From the NCBI GenBank assembly GCA_937906775.1, contig CALCUD010000127.1:13958-77957 (forward strand): a stretch of 64,000 nucleotides of DNA, read 5' to 3'. Within the stretch, counting starts at the first letter, position 1. Every line of letters starts with the position of its first letter. The notes under the pieces are model-generated. The model had not been told where the DNA came from, searched no databases, and was given only the letters and a program-made list of their open reading frames with translations. Shown one piece after another: positions 18,149-26,779 of this stretch. The DNA comes from an uncultured Clostridia bacterium (lineage in GTDB: Bacteria > Bacillota > Clostridia > Christensenellales > Aristaeellaceae). A program made the position numbers and the translations under genes.

Positions 18149-19543
18149 ATGGTCTTTTCCGGCTTTACCTTCCTGCTGCTGTTTCTTCCTGCTGCGGTGC
18201 TCTGCACGATGGCGTTCAGGAATATCCGGGCGAAGAATGCTGTACTCTGTGTTTTCTCCCTGGTTTTTTACGCCTGGGGAGAACCGGTCTGCATCCTGCT
18301 GATGCTGGCTTCAATCCTTTTCAATTACCTGATCGGGCTGGGGATGGAGCGGTTCCCGCGCGGCAGGAGGCCGCTGCTCGTTCTGGCGGTGGCGGTGAAC
18401 ATCGGAGCGATCGTGTTTTTCAAGTATCTGGACCTGCTGCTTTCCGTGTGGAACGGCATTTCCGGACAGCATGTTCCTCCGGTGGGCATCGCGCTTCCGG
18501 TCGGGATCAGCTTTTATACGTTCCAGATCCTCAGCTATGTGATCGATGTATATAGGGGAAAAACGGAGCCCCAGCGGAATCTGATCTCTCTGGCCGCTTA
18601 TATCTCCATGTTCCCGCAGCTGGTGGCCGGACCCATTGTGCGCTATGAAACCGTCCGGGATCAGCTGAAGGAGCGGCGGGTCACGGCGGCGGATTTTGCC
18701 GCCGGTCTTTCCCGGACCGCCGTCGGCCTTGGGAAAAAGGTATTGCTGGCCAACCGGATGGCGCTGGTCGCGGACGCGGTGTTCGCCGGCGGAAAGGTCG
18801 CGCCCGGCGCCGTGTTGTGGATCGGCGCGGTCTGTTACGCGCTGCAGATCTACTTTGATTTCTCGGGCTACAGCGACATGGCGATCGGGATGGGACGCAT
18901 GTTCGGATTCACCTTCCCGGAAAATTTCAATGAGCCGTATCTGTCCGGATCGATCACGGAATTCTGGCGCAGATGGCATATCAGCCTGTCCTCCTGGTTC
19001 CGGGAATATGTCTATATTCCCCTGGGCGGCAATCGCAGAGGGGCGGCCCGGCAGATTTTCAATCTCCTGACCGTCTGGCTGCTGACCGGCCTGTGGCACG
19101 GCGCGTCCTGGAACTTTGCGCTGTGGGGATTGTATTACGGCGCGCTGCTGATCCTTGAAAAATTTCTGCTGGGGGACCGTATCAGACGGATCCCGGCGTT
19201 TTTCAGGCACGCGGGCACGCTGCTGCTGATCCTTCTCGGCTGGGTGATTTTCCGGGTGGAGGACCTGGGGATGCTCGGCGGGGTCTTTGCGGAGATGTTT
19301 TCGTTCCGGGCATCCGGGACTGCACAGTGGTTCCTGGCGGAAGCGGACGCTTTGCGGGCGCTTTCCGCGCTGCCTGTCGCGATCCTGGCCTGCCTGCCGG
19401 TGCGCCGTCTGATCCTGAAACGTTTCGGCGAAAAGCGTTGGATCCCGGATGCGGGTCGGATCTGGGCGCTGCTGATCTGGCTCCTGTCCCTTGCCATGCT
19501 GCTGGGGGAGAGTTATAATCCCTTTATCTATTTCAGATTCTGA
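18149..19543 (+). CDS. MBOAT-family O-acyltransferase (AlgI/DltB-like)
   Basis: A 464-residue polytopic membrane protein, the usual length for AlgI-like MBOATs. It carries acyl groups from a cytoplasmic donor across the membrane. Seen: FSGFTFLLLFLP at the N-terminus, GISFYTFQILSYVIDVYRG, QLVAGPIVRYE, YFDFSGYSDMAIGMGRMFGF, and the catalytic His region LLTGLWHGASWNFALWG near 310-326. It lies between the DHHW genes and a secreted protein, 1 bp after the preceding stop, with GGAGGGGAGG before the ATG. AlgI-like is preferred over DltB because of the DHHW partners and absence of other dlt genes. Confidence 0.93.
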   Translation: MVFSGFTFLLLFLPAAVLCTMAFRNIRAKNAVLCVFSLVFYAWGEPVCILLMLASILFNYLIGLGMERFPRGRRPLLVLAVAVNIGAIVFFKYLDLLLSVWNGISGQHVPPVGIALPVGISFYTFQILSYVIDVYRGKTEPQRNLISLAAYISMFPQLVAGPIVRYETVRDQLKERRVTAADFAAGLSRTAVGLGKKVLLANRMALVADAVFAGGKVAPGAVLWIGAVCYALQIYFDFSGYSDMAIGMGRMFGFTFPENFNEPYLSGSITEFWRRWHISLSSWFREYVYIPLGGNRRGAARQIFNLLTVWLLTGLWHGASWNFALWGLYYGALLILEKFLLGDRIRRIPAFFRHAGTLLLILLGWVIFRVEDLGMLGGVFAEMFSFRASGTAQWFLAEADALRALSALPVAILACLPVRRLILKRFGEKRWIPDAGRIWALLIWLLSLAMLLGESYNPFIYFRF

Positions 19544-19586
19544 CCGTTATCCGTTGATGATTCTTTCAGGAAAAGAGGACGCCAAA

Positions 19587-20513
19587 GTGAGAAAACGCTT
19601 TCTGATTTTGCTGACAGCCCTTGCGCTGCTTCTTTGTCTGACCGTTTCTGCCGGCGCCGGGGACTGCCTTACGGCGCCGTTCCCGTCCGGAAGCGCTGAG
19701 GCGGCTCTGGTCGCTGAAATCGCGGAAGCGCTGGAACTTGCGTATACCCCGGAAAGCGAAGAGGATCCGGAAAGCGACCGCCGGATCCGCGCCGCGAACC
19801 GTATGCTGGCGGAGCAGGGCGCTGTCCTGTGCGATACGCAGGCCGTGCTGATCGCCGCCCTGCAGGGCTATACGGCGGAGGACTTCAGGACCGCCATGAC
19901 CCCTGTCTGCCGGGTTGCACGCTGTCCGCTTTATCTCGTCATGGGAGCCGGAACGGCTGCGGAGTTTGATATTGACGGCGCGGAAAGCTTTCTAGCCTGT
20001 CTCGCTGAAAATGAATATGACGACCGCCTTCTGCTGGCTCGCCATGTGGAGGCAGATCCGGCGGACCGGGCGGCTGTCTTCCTTTCGGACAGTCTTCCTG
20101 TGCTGACGGATGTATTTTTTCCGGAGCAGATTCCGGATCTCCTTCAGAGCGGAGAAGCGGCGCTGGCGGTCCTGACCGAAGCGGAGCTGGACGCTGCGGG
20201 GGATGCGGTGATCCTCTTCACCCTGGGCAGCGAAAGGACCGGGACCCGTCCGGACGTACCTGCGATCACGGAATACGGTATGGATGCATGCCCGGAACCG
20301 GCGCTCTTCCTGATGGCCGGAACCGGAACGGATGAGGATTTTCTGACGGAGATCGCCCGGAAAGTATCCGGGGCGGATCTTACCGGGGCCTGTCTGGCTG
20401 CCGGTATGGTCCCGGATGTGCTTTCCGGGGACGCGCTCCGGGCGGAGATCGGAGGGATTTTTGCCGACTACAGGGAATATATGACCGCCGAAGGATTGTA
20501 TTTTTATGAATAA
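19587..20513 (+). CDS. Secreted protein of unknown function, weakly TctC-like
   Basis: A 308-residue protein. The GTG at 19587 is chosen because AGAGG precedes it at good spacing and translation then begins directly with a signal peptide (VRKRFLILLTALALLLCL, cut near AGA). The mature part is acidic with two lobes of alternating beta-alpha character. The C-terminus (IGGIFADYREYMTAEGLYFYE) recalls the tail of Bug/TctC periplasmic binding proteins, but I see no firm signature. It follows the MBOAT gene by 43 bp and may share its operon. Confidence 0.65.
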   Translation: MRKRFLILLTALALLLCLTVSAGAGDCLTAPFPSGSAEAALVAEIAEALELAYTPESEEDPESDRRIRAANRMLAEQGAVLCDTQAVLIAALQGYTAEDFRTAMTPVCRVARCPLYLVMGAGTAAEFDIDGAESFLACLAENEYDDRLLLARHVEADPADRAAVFLSDSLPVLTDVFFPEQIPDLLQSGEAALAVLTEAELDAAGDAVILFTLGSERTGTRPDVPAITEYGMDACPEPALFLMAGTGTDEDFLTEIARKVSGADLTGACLAAGMVPDVLSGDALRAEIGGIFADYREYMTAEGLYFYE

Positions 20514-20778
20514 GGCGATTCCCTGTCTGCCGGTCGGCTCAGCAGGCTGTCCGGAGCCGGGTGCGGCGCTGCAATCTGTGATTTTGTAAAGCAGGGACCT
20601 GCCGGAAAAGTTACAAACAGAATATATGAAATAAGTACGAAGTAATACGGAAACGGATGCTGAACAGGTTGGAAAATCAATGCTCCGGTCCGAAAATGCA
20701 TTATGCGGACCGGGATGCGCCGGGAAGAGACTTTTTCATGAAGTTCCTGAAAAAAACCGAAAAACGGTTACATTATAC
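20514..20778. other. Intergenic region without a visible gene
   Basis: About 265 bp between the secreted protein and the diguanylate cyclase promoter. No gene or recognised riboswitch motif was found; in particular the conserved c-di-GMP-I core was looked for and not seen. Confidence 0.5.
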
Positions 20779-20807
20779 TTGATTTTCGGTTTTTGCAATG
20801 ATATACT
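20779..20807 (+). promoter_or_regulatory. Promoter of the diguanylate cyclase gene
   Basis: TTGATT and TATACT are separated by 17 bp. Confidence 0.75.
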
Positions 20808-20841
20808 GATTGCATGAAAAATGAAGGAGAATACAGGATCC

Positions 20842-21906
20842 ATGCGGGAAAAAATAAAGTCTTTCCTTGAATCCGTGAAGCAGATTCTGACGGACGATCA
20901 GAAGCAGCGTGTTTTTGTGCTTCAATGGACCAACCGTCTGCTGGCGATCGTCTCCGCCATGATGACGGTGGTGAACATCATTACGGATAAGCGGATCCTG
21001 ATGTGGTCGACCCTGATCTTCGCAGCGCTCTGTGTGGTGAATGTTATTCTGTCGACCCGCTCGGAAAAAGAGCTCCGGATCTCATCAGTGCTTCTGGCGA
21101 TCGAGCTGGTGGCGCTGTTTACTTTTTTCCTGATCTCGGGCGAGCCGGAAGGCTTCGCCGTGAACTGGATCTGCCTGATGCCTGCGTTTGCCTTCCTGCT
21201 CTTCGGTTGCAGGCAGGGTGCGTACCTGTCGGCCGGCATGCTGGCGATCCTGATTTTCCTGCTCTGGATCCCTGCCGGGCGGGCGCTGATCCAATATGAC
21301 GGGTATACCGTATCCTTTTATCTGCGGTATCCGTTCCTGTATATCGCGGCTTTTTTCCTGGCGTTTTTCCTGGGGTTGGTGATCCAGATTACCCAGCGGG
21401 AACTGCGGAAAAGGAATACCGAATATGAATATCTGTACAATCACGATCCGCTGACCGGGCTGCATAACCGCTACGGGATGAAAAAGATGATTGCCGAACG
21501 GCCGGAGGGCCCGATGACGGTTTTTATGCTGGATCTGGATTATTTCAAGAGGATCAACGATAAATTCGGCCATATGTACGGCGATATCGTCCTGAAAGCC
21601 GTCTCGGATATAATCAGGGATGTGACAGAGGGATACGGCAGCGCCGCCCGGTGGGGCGGAGAGGAATTCGTCATCATTTCTTTTGACCCGGAGGATCCGA
21701 AAAAGATCGCGAAAGCCATCTGCGACAAAGTCCGGGCCGCGGAAGTGGAAATGCCTGAAAACGCCGGTCTGGCCCGTCTGACGGTCAGCATCGGGATCGC
21801 GCAGGACCCGGACGCGAAAACAGCGAAGCTGGACGAACTTCTGTACCGGTCCGACAACAAGCTGTATGAGGCCAAGAATGCCGGCCGGGACTGTTATGTG
21901 ATGTAA
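20842..21906 (+). CDS. Membrane diguanylate cyclase (GGDEF domain)
   Basis: A 354-residue protein that should make cyclic di-GMP from two GTP. The N-terminal 180 residues hold about six hydrophobic helices (NRLLAIVSAMMTVVNII through FLYIAAFFLAFFLGLVI), a membrane sensor of unknown ligand. The GGDEF domain follows, with HDPLTGLHNRYGMKKMI, the active motif as RWGGEEFVIIS near 270-280 (GGEEF, an active variant) and LTVSIGIAQ. No RxxD inhibitory site is obvious before the motif. The ATG at 20842 is preferred to 20821 because AAGGAG lies between them. It is monocistronic with its own promoter and terminator. Confidence 0.93.
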   Translation: MREKIKSFLESVKQILTDDQKQRVFVLQWTNRLLAIVSAMMTVVNIITDKRILMWSTLIFAALCVVNVILSTRSEKELRISSVLLAIELVALFTFFLISGEPEGFAVNWICLMPAFAFLLFGCRQGAYLSAGMLAILIFLLWIPAGRALIQYDGYTVSFYLRYPFLYIAAFFLAFFLGLVIQITQRELRKRNTEYEYLYNHDPLTGLHNRYGMKKMIAERPEGPMTVFMLDLDYFKRINDKFGHMYGDIVLKAVSDIIRDVTEGYGSAARWGGEEFVIISFDPEDPKKIAKAICDKVRAAEVEMPENAGLARLTVSIGIAQDPDAKTAKLDELLYRSDNKLYEAKNAGRDCYVM

Positions 21907-21921
21907 AAGAGATCTGTTTCG

Positions 21922-21958
21922 CCAAAAGCGGCAGGCCGTACCGGCCTGCCGCTTTTGG
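21922..21958. terminator. Bidirectional terminator
   Basis: A 16-bp stem (CCAAAAGCGGCAGGCC and its complement) between converging genes, with A/T runs at both ends serving both strands. Confidence 0.88.
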
Positions 21959-21974
21959 TGATGATTGCCGGAAC

Positions 21975-22544
21975 TCAATGCCCGAGGATCGGCTCCATGA
22001 CGGAAAGAAAGAATCTGTGGATGACTTCCGGCGGATCCGCCATCCGGTTGGACAGCCACCATTCCACCGTTTCAACAAAGGAGGCGGAAATGTGATTGAC
22101 GAGATAATCCTCCGGCAGACCGGAACCGGACAGAAGGCCTTTCTCTGCGTATTGACTCACGATCAGTTTTTTGAGATCACTTTTGAAGTACTGCAGAAAG
22201 ATGTCGTTGTTCGGGGATGACAGCAGCTCCAGGATGTTCCTGTCGTTTTTCCGGAGATGGCGCAGAAGATGCAGAAACACGGAGTCTGAATCGTCGCATC
22301 CTGCGTAATGGTCATATTCCTGAGGCAATCCCGTGGCGGAGCTGATGATATGACCGAACAGTTCCCCGCAGAGATCCTTCAGGAGATAATCCTTCGTCTC
22401 GAAATGCGCATAAAATGTTGTCCGCCCGATATTCGCGCGATCGATGATCTCCTGCACGGAGATCTGAGAATATGCCTTTTCCGAAAGCAGTTCCGTAAAG
22501 GCCTGAAAAATGGCGTCTCTCGTTTTTTTCTGCCGTCTGTCCAT
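21975..22544 (-). CDS. TetR-family transcriptional regulator
   Basis: A 189-residue regulator. The N-terminal helix-turn-helix is typical: RDAIFQAFTELLSEKAYSQI, then QEIIDRANIGRTTFYAHF at about 30-47, followed by KDYLLKDL. The C-terminal ligand domain is of the TetR_C_33 kind with a Trp-rich end (ETVEWWLSNRM). It is divergent from the P-type ATPase gene, and a perfect inverted repeat lies between them, so it probably represses the ATPase and perhaps itself. The inducer, possibly a metal or a hydrophobic compound, is unknown; TetR proteins seldom bind metals directly. Confidence 0.92.
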   Translation of the reverse strand: MDRRQKKTRDAIFQAFTELLSEKAYSQISVQEIIDRANIGRTTFYAHFETKDYLLKDLCGELFGHIISSATGLPQEYDHYAGCDDSDSVFLHLLRHLRKNDRNILELLSSPNNDIFLQYFKSDLKKLIVSQYAEKGLLSGSGLPEDYLVNHISASFVETVEWWLSNRMADPPEVIHRFFLSVMEPILGH

Positions 22545-22642
22545 CCTTTTTCCCTCCCGAACAATCTTTATGAAATGTTCCGTATCGAACGGTGCGGCGG
22601 AACTGATCCTTGTATTTCAGATCCCGGCGGGATATTCTTTAA

Positions 22643-22665
22643 ATACAGAACAGTGTGTTCTGTAT
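22643..22665. promoter_or_regulatory. Perfect palindromic operator between tetR and the P-type ATPase
   Basis: Arms ATACAGAACA and TGTTCTGTAT are exact complements of 10 bp with a GTG spacer, 57 bp before the ATPase start. Dyad length fits a TetR dimer. Confidence 0.75.
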
Positions 22666-22721
22666 CGTACATATCGTACAGGAGGAACATGAAACCGTCA
22701 AGAGGGGGAGGAAAATCAAGG

Positions 22722-24587
22722 ATGAAACGGATCAATGAATGGCTGACGGGGATCCCCGCGACCGTGCTGTCGGGAGTGTTCCTGCTGTCGGGCTTTGTTG
22801 CGGATCTTTTGGGAAAGGCTTTGCCTTTTGATCCCGCCTGGGTGACCGTGCTGATCAGCGGTCTGCCGCTGGTTTATGAAGCGATGGAAAACCTGATCCG
22901 GAATTCCGGTATCAGCAGAATTTCATCCGCGCTGCTGATCAGCGTCGCGATGATCGCGGCTGTTGTGACGGGCGACCTGTTCGCTGCGGGCGAAGTGGCG
23001 TGGATCATGGCTGTCGGCGAGATCTTGGAGGACAGGACGGCGGAACGTGCGAACCGGGGATTGAAAAAACTGATCTCTGTCGCGCCCGTACGGGGCAGAA
23101 GGATCGTCCAGGGTCGGGAGGAAACGGTCCCGGCGGAAAACATCGCGGAAGGAGATATCCTGCGTGTTTTGCCCGGGGAAGCTATTCCCGTGGACGGCAC
23201 GGTGGTCCGCGGCGAAACCTCTGTCGATCAGTCCGTCATGACCGGCGAATCGCTGCCCGTGGACAAAACAGCCGGCGACAGCGTATTCTGCGGAACGGTC
23301 AATTGCTTCGGCGCGATCGATATCCGCGCGACCCGGGTCGGGGAGGACAGTTCTCTGAAGAAAATGATCCGGCTGGTGGAGGAAGCGGAGAAGAATAAAG
23401 CACCGACGGCGAGAACCGCCGACAGGGCTGCGAGCTGGCTTGTTCCCGCCGCGCTGCTGATCGCGGTACTCACCGGCGTGATCACGCGGGATCCCGTCCG
23501 CGCGGTAACGGTGCTGGTTGTGTTCTGCCCGTGCGCGCTGGTGCTTGCGACGCCTGTTGCGATCATGGCGGCGATCGGCCAGGCTGCGAAGCACGGTGTG
23601 GTGATCAAATCCGGCGAGGCGTTGGAAAAGATGGGCCGGGTCAATACGGTTACCCTGGACAAGACAGGTACGCTGACCTTTGGAAGGCTGGAAGTCTGCG
23701 ACGTGATCCCCTTTGACGGGGAAACGGATGAAGCGGAGCTGCTTTCCCTGGCCGCTTCCGCGGAGATGAAAAGCGAGCATCCGACCGGAAAGGCAATTGT
23801 ATCCCGTGCGAAGGAATGCGGCGCTGCCGTGACGGAGCCGGATGTCTTTCTGGCGGTTTCCGGCAAAGGCGTCCGGGCGGAGATCGGCGGGAGATCCGTC
23901 CTGTGCGGAAATGAAGTTTTCATGAAGGAAAACGGGATCCTGATGAGTTCGGAGATCACCGGGACGGCGGAAGCGCTCCGCGCCGAGGGAAAGCTGTCGA
24001 TCCTGGTTGCTGCGGACGGCTGCTGCGTCGGCGCTCTGGCGATGTCTGACACGCTGCGTCCGGAGGCGGCGGACCTGGCCGGCCGGTTGAGCGCTCTGAA
24101 CACGGAGCTTGTTCTGCTGACCGGGGACAATGAAAAAACGGCCGGTTATTTTGCCGGCCGGGCAGGGATCTCAAGGGTGAAAGCGGAGCTGCTTCCCGAG
24201 GATAAGGTTTCCGGTATCCGGGAGCTTCAAAAGGCCGGGGAGACCGTGTGTATGGTCGGAGACGGCGTGAACGACGCGCCCGCACTGAAAACGGCCGATG
24301 TCGGCGTTGCCATGGGTGGGCTGGGCAGCGATATTGCCGTCGAAGCGGCGGATGCGGTACTGATGCGTGACGATCTGTCCGCTCTGCCGTATCTGAAACG
24401 CCTGTCGGTCGCGACCCTGAAAACGATCCGCTTCGGAATCGCGTTGTCCATGGGGATCAACGTTCTGGCGGTCATACTTTCGGTGCTGGGCCTGCTGAAT
24501 CCGACCCTGGGGGCGCTGGTGCATAACGCGGGGTCGATCCTCGTCATCCTGATCGCGGTGCTGCTGTATGACCGGAAGCTGGACTGA
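22722..24587 (+). CDS. Heavy-metal-translocating P1B-type ATPase (Zn/Cd class)
   Basis: A 621-residue cation pump of the ZntA/CadA class. The transmembrane metal site is CPC (FCPCALVLATP) at about 268-270, the phosphorylation site DKTGTLT near 312, the P1B signature SEHPTGKA near 350 and the hinge GDGVNDAPAL near 512. TGES actuator motif (MTGESLPVDK) is present. There is no N-terminal heavy-metal-binding (HMA) domain, so it is short for ZntA. The start at 22722 follows GGGAGG at 10 nt; ATG 22689, 11 codons upstream, also follows AGGAGG but too closely. Divergent from a TetR gene with a palindromic operator. Expected export of Zn, Cd or Pb from the cytoplasm. Confidence 0.92.
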   Translation: MKRINEWLTGIPATVLSGVFLLSGFVADLLGKALPFDPAWVTVLISGLPLVYEAMENLIRNSGISRISSALLISVAMIAAVVTGDLFAAGEVAWIMAVGEILEDRTAERANRGLKKLISVAPVRGRRIVQGREETVPAENIAEGDILRVLPGEAIPVDGTVVRGETSVDQSVMTGESLPVDKTAGDSVFCGTVNCFGAIDIRATRVGEDSSLKKMIRLVEEAEKNKAPTARTADRAASWLVPAALLIAVLTGVITRDPVRAVTVLVVFCPCALVLATPVAIMAAIGQAAKHGVVIKSGEALEKMGRVNTVTLDKTGTLTFGRLEVCDVIPFDGETDEAELLSLAASAEMKSEHPTGKAIVSRAKECGAAVTEPDVFLAVSGKGVRAEIGGRSVLCGNEVFMKENGILMSSEITGTAEALRAEGKLSILVAADGCCVGALAMSDTLRPEAADLAGRLSALNTELVLLTGDNEKTAGYFAGRAGISRVKAELLPEDKVSGIRELQKAGETVCMVGDGVNDAPALKTADVGVAMGGLGSDIAVEAADAVLMRDDLSALPYLKRLSVATLKTIRFGIALSMGINVLAVILSVLGLLNPTLGALVHNAGSILVILIAVLLYDRKLD

Positions 24588-24614
24588 GAAGTCTCTTTCA
24601 GGTTCTCCCGCGCA

Positions 24615-25478
24615 TTATTCCGTGTATACGGTCTTTTCAAAAACCCATTCGCGGCATTCTTCTCCGACGGCGCCTGTCCAGAGCAGCGCGCCGTCTTTGA
24701 GTTCAAAGAAACCGACGCCGTTTACCGCGCTTTCCTCGGAGGAGATCAGATCTCCCTCCGTGCTGTAGGTATATCGGCCGGTTTCCTCGCCCTGATAGGT
24801 TAGTCTGTCTCCGTCCCGGACGGCGTCATATACGGTCCAGCTCAGCATCTCCGTGGCCGAGAGGATCCGGTTGATCACAATGTTATATACGTCGCCGTGC
24901 CGCTCGATCACGGCGAAGATCTCCGGACGGTCCGGATTCCGGTAGTCGCCGACGGTTGGGTCGTCTGTGTGGTGCTTCTGGATCAGTTCCAGTTCCAGGC
25001 AGATATCCGCGAAAGTTTCCGCGTTCAGATCGGATTTTCCGTCATCGCCGATGGGGTCCGTGACAGTGACGGTATACTGTCTGTCGCCGTCAAAGAACCT
25101 GTTCAGGAAAACTTCGCCGGTATACAGAGCGAAGTCCTGCTCCGGAGCAAATTCATTATTCTCGCTGAATATCCCGCTGATATCTTCATCCGTGATATGA
25201 GCGCCCCGGAATGTCCACTCCTTTCCGTCGATGTCGCATATATACTGGGCGATTGTGCCGCCAATGACGGAAAAGTTTTCATTTGATATGCCCGTGACAT
25301 CGGGGCGTATCAGCCGGACGCCGACCAGCTCATTGATCTCTTCCAGAGAGCCGTATTCGGCGATCGGGTTGAACGATTCGGCGGAAGCGTCCGCCGGTTC
25401 TTCGCTTCCCTCCGCGGGACAGAACGCCGGGTATAGGAAAAGGACCGATACCGCGAGTAAAATGAACAGCTTTTTCAT
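24615..25478 (-). CDS. Secreted protein of unknown function
   Basis: A 287-residue protein with a clear signal peptide (MKKLFILLAVSVLFLYPAF, cut near CPA-EGS). The mature protein is acidic and rich in beta-type sequence; no domain is recognised. GGAGG precedes the start. It converges with the P-type ATPase (27 bp apart). It has one Cys pair (YICDID, DICLEL), a Tyr-rich middle and an EES-rich end. Not conserved with anything I can name. Confidence 0.7.
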   Translation of the reverse strand: MKKLFILLAVSVLFLYPAFCPAEGSEEPADASAESFNPIAEYGSLEEINELVGVRLIRPDVTGISNENFSVIGGTIAQYICDIDGKEWTFRGAHITDEDISGIFSENNEFAPEQDFALYTGEVFLNRFFDGDRQYTVTVTDPIGDDGKSDLNAETFADICLELELIQKHHTDDPTVGDYRNPDRPEIFAVIERHGDVYNIVINRILSATEMLSWTVYDAVRDGDRLTYQGEETGRYTYSTEGDLISSEESAVNGVGFFELKDGALLWTGAVGEECREWVFEKTVYTE

Positions 25479-25554
25479 ACAAACCTCCGTTAAACTTTTT
25501 TTCGTACAGGATCAGCGAAATGTCATCAACGGTCAGAGGAAGATCTCCCGTGGA

Positions 25555-26070
25555 CTATAAGATCGCTCGTTCCATCTGGATGTCATAAGGTTCCGCTTCA
25601 GCGAGCTCGGGGATCGGGTTTCTGCTCGGTTCAAAACCCATCGCCTGATAGAAGCGGACGGTCTCCTCGGCGGAGCAGCAGGATGCGTACAGGGCTTCCG
25701 CGCCGCGGCGGCGGGCGTGATCAAGGACCGTTTCGATCAGCCGCCGGCCGATGCCCTGCCGCCGGCAGGCGCGGGAAACGTGAAAGCTGTCGATGATCAG
25801 ACGGTTCCTGTTCAACTCCGGGATCAGCATGATCTCCCCGACGACAGCGTCTCCGTCAAACGCGCAGAAGGTCAGATATTTTCCCGAAAGGATTTCCGCC
25901 GCTTTTTCGCGCCGCCGTTCGGGGGACCATGTTTCGGTAAAAGGCTGCGCTTTCAGGATCAGCTGACCGTTCTCCGTACGGTAAACATTCCGGACCTCCT
26001 GAAAACGGTCGAACGAATCGAGAGAGGTCCCGGTGAAATTGCTCCTGTCCGCCTGTTTGATCTCGATCAT
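25555..26070 (-). CDS. GNAT-family N-acetyltransferase
   Basis: A 171-residue acetyl-CoA-dependent transferase. The acetyl-CoA-binding motif A is SRACRRQGIGRRLIETVLDHARRRG at about 98-122, with the Q/RxxGxG/A loop RRQGIG. The end has the usual YQAMGFEPSRNPIPEL. Substrate unknown. Just downstream of a second GNAT gene on the same strand (48 bp), likely one transcript. Confidence 0.9.
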   Translation of the reverse strand: MIEIKQADRSNFTGTSLDSFDRFQEVRNVYRTENGQLILKAQPFTETWSPERRREKAAEILSGKYLTFCAFDGDAVVGEIMLIPELNRNRLIIDSFHVSRACRRQGIGRRLIETVLDHARRRGAEALYASCCSAEETVRFYQAMGFEPSRNPIPELAEAEPYDIQMERAIL

Positions 26071-26118
26071 GTTGATACGTTTGTCTCCTGTGTTTTTGAC
26101 CGGTGAAAAAACCGGGAT

Positions 26119-26607
26119 TCAGTCCCGGAGGATGATTTCATAATACAGGAAGTCTCCGGTATAAGCGCTTCCGGTATCATTCGTTTTCCGGTCGCGGAGC
26201 CTGAATCCCGCTGATTCATAATTTGCGGGAGCGACCAGATTGGCGTTGGTGCATACGGTGATCCGCTTCAGACCGGGGTACTGTCTGATCCTGTTCAGGG
26301 CTTCTGTCAGCTGCAGGCGGCCGTAGCCCCGTCCTTTATACTTTTCACGGATGCCGTTATGCCCGATCTCTACGTATTCGGGCTGATTCCGGGGATCCCA
26401 TGTCACGAACCCGATGGGTTCGCCGTCGAGGCAGGTGACCAGGCCGTATTTTTCGGCGATTCCGGGATGATCGTAGAAAAAATCGTCTGATTCTCTCCAG
26501 TTCGCGTCCCAGATCTCCCGGTTTCTCGGATCAAAGGAATACGCGTCCCGAAGGATATCATACATCGTTCCCCTCGGGAAATCCGTGAATTTTTTGAATT
26601 CCGTCAA
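26119..26607 (-). CDS. GNAT-family N-acetyltransferase with TTG start
   Basis: A 162-residue enzyme. The start is placed at TTG 26607, because AAAGGAGG lies 8 nt upstream of it; an in-frame ATG at 26655 has no such site. Motif A is IREKYKGRGYGRLQLTEAL (loop YKGRGYG). The later ANLVAPANYESAGFRLRDR matches GNAT motif B, and the final TGDFLYYEIIL is a beta strand. Substrate unknown; a Trp-rich N-terminus (WDANWRESDDFFYDHPG) is distinctive. Probably cotranscribed with the next GNAT gene. Confidence 0.85.
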   Translation of the reverse strand: MTEFKKFTDFPRGTMYDILRDAYSFDPRNREIWDANWRESDDFFYDHPGIAEKYGLVTCLDGEPIGFVTWDPRNQPEYVEIGHNGIREKYKGRGYGRLQLTEALNRIRQYPGLKRITVCTNANLVAPANYESAGFRLRDRKTNDTGSAYTGDFLYYEIILRD

Positions 26608-26728
26608 CGGCTGATCCTCCTTTGGCAAACGCGGCTGGATGTCTGCGGATCGCATCTGATCTGATTTGGATATTCAACACAGCGGACCGGCGTTCCTGCA
26701 AAATCAAAAGAGTCACACGGATCGAAAA

Positions 26729-26764
26729 GGTTAAAAAGAAATGGCCGGGCATTGCTGCCCGGCC
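26729..26764 (-). terminator. Terminator of the LplABC-like operon
   Basis: On the minus strand a 9-bp stem GGCCGGGCA/TGCCCGGCC followed by a T-rich run. Confidence 0.82.
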
Positions 26765-26779
26765 GGAGCTGAATCGGGA

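Noticed and set aside
20514..20778. Riboswitch for c-di-GMP upstream of the diguanylate cyclase
   Set aside because: The conserved core sequence and paired elements were not found.
22308..22721. N-terminal extension of the P-type ATPase by 138 residues
   Set aside because: It runs antisense through tetR and the operator region and carries no metal-binding motif.
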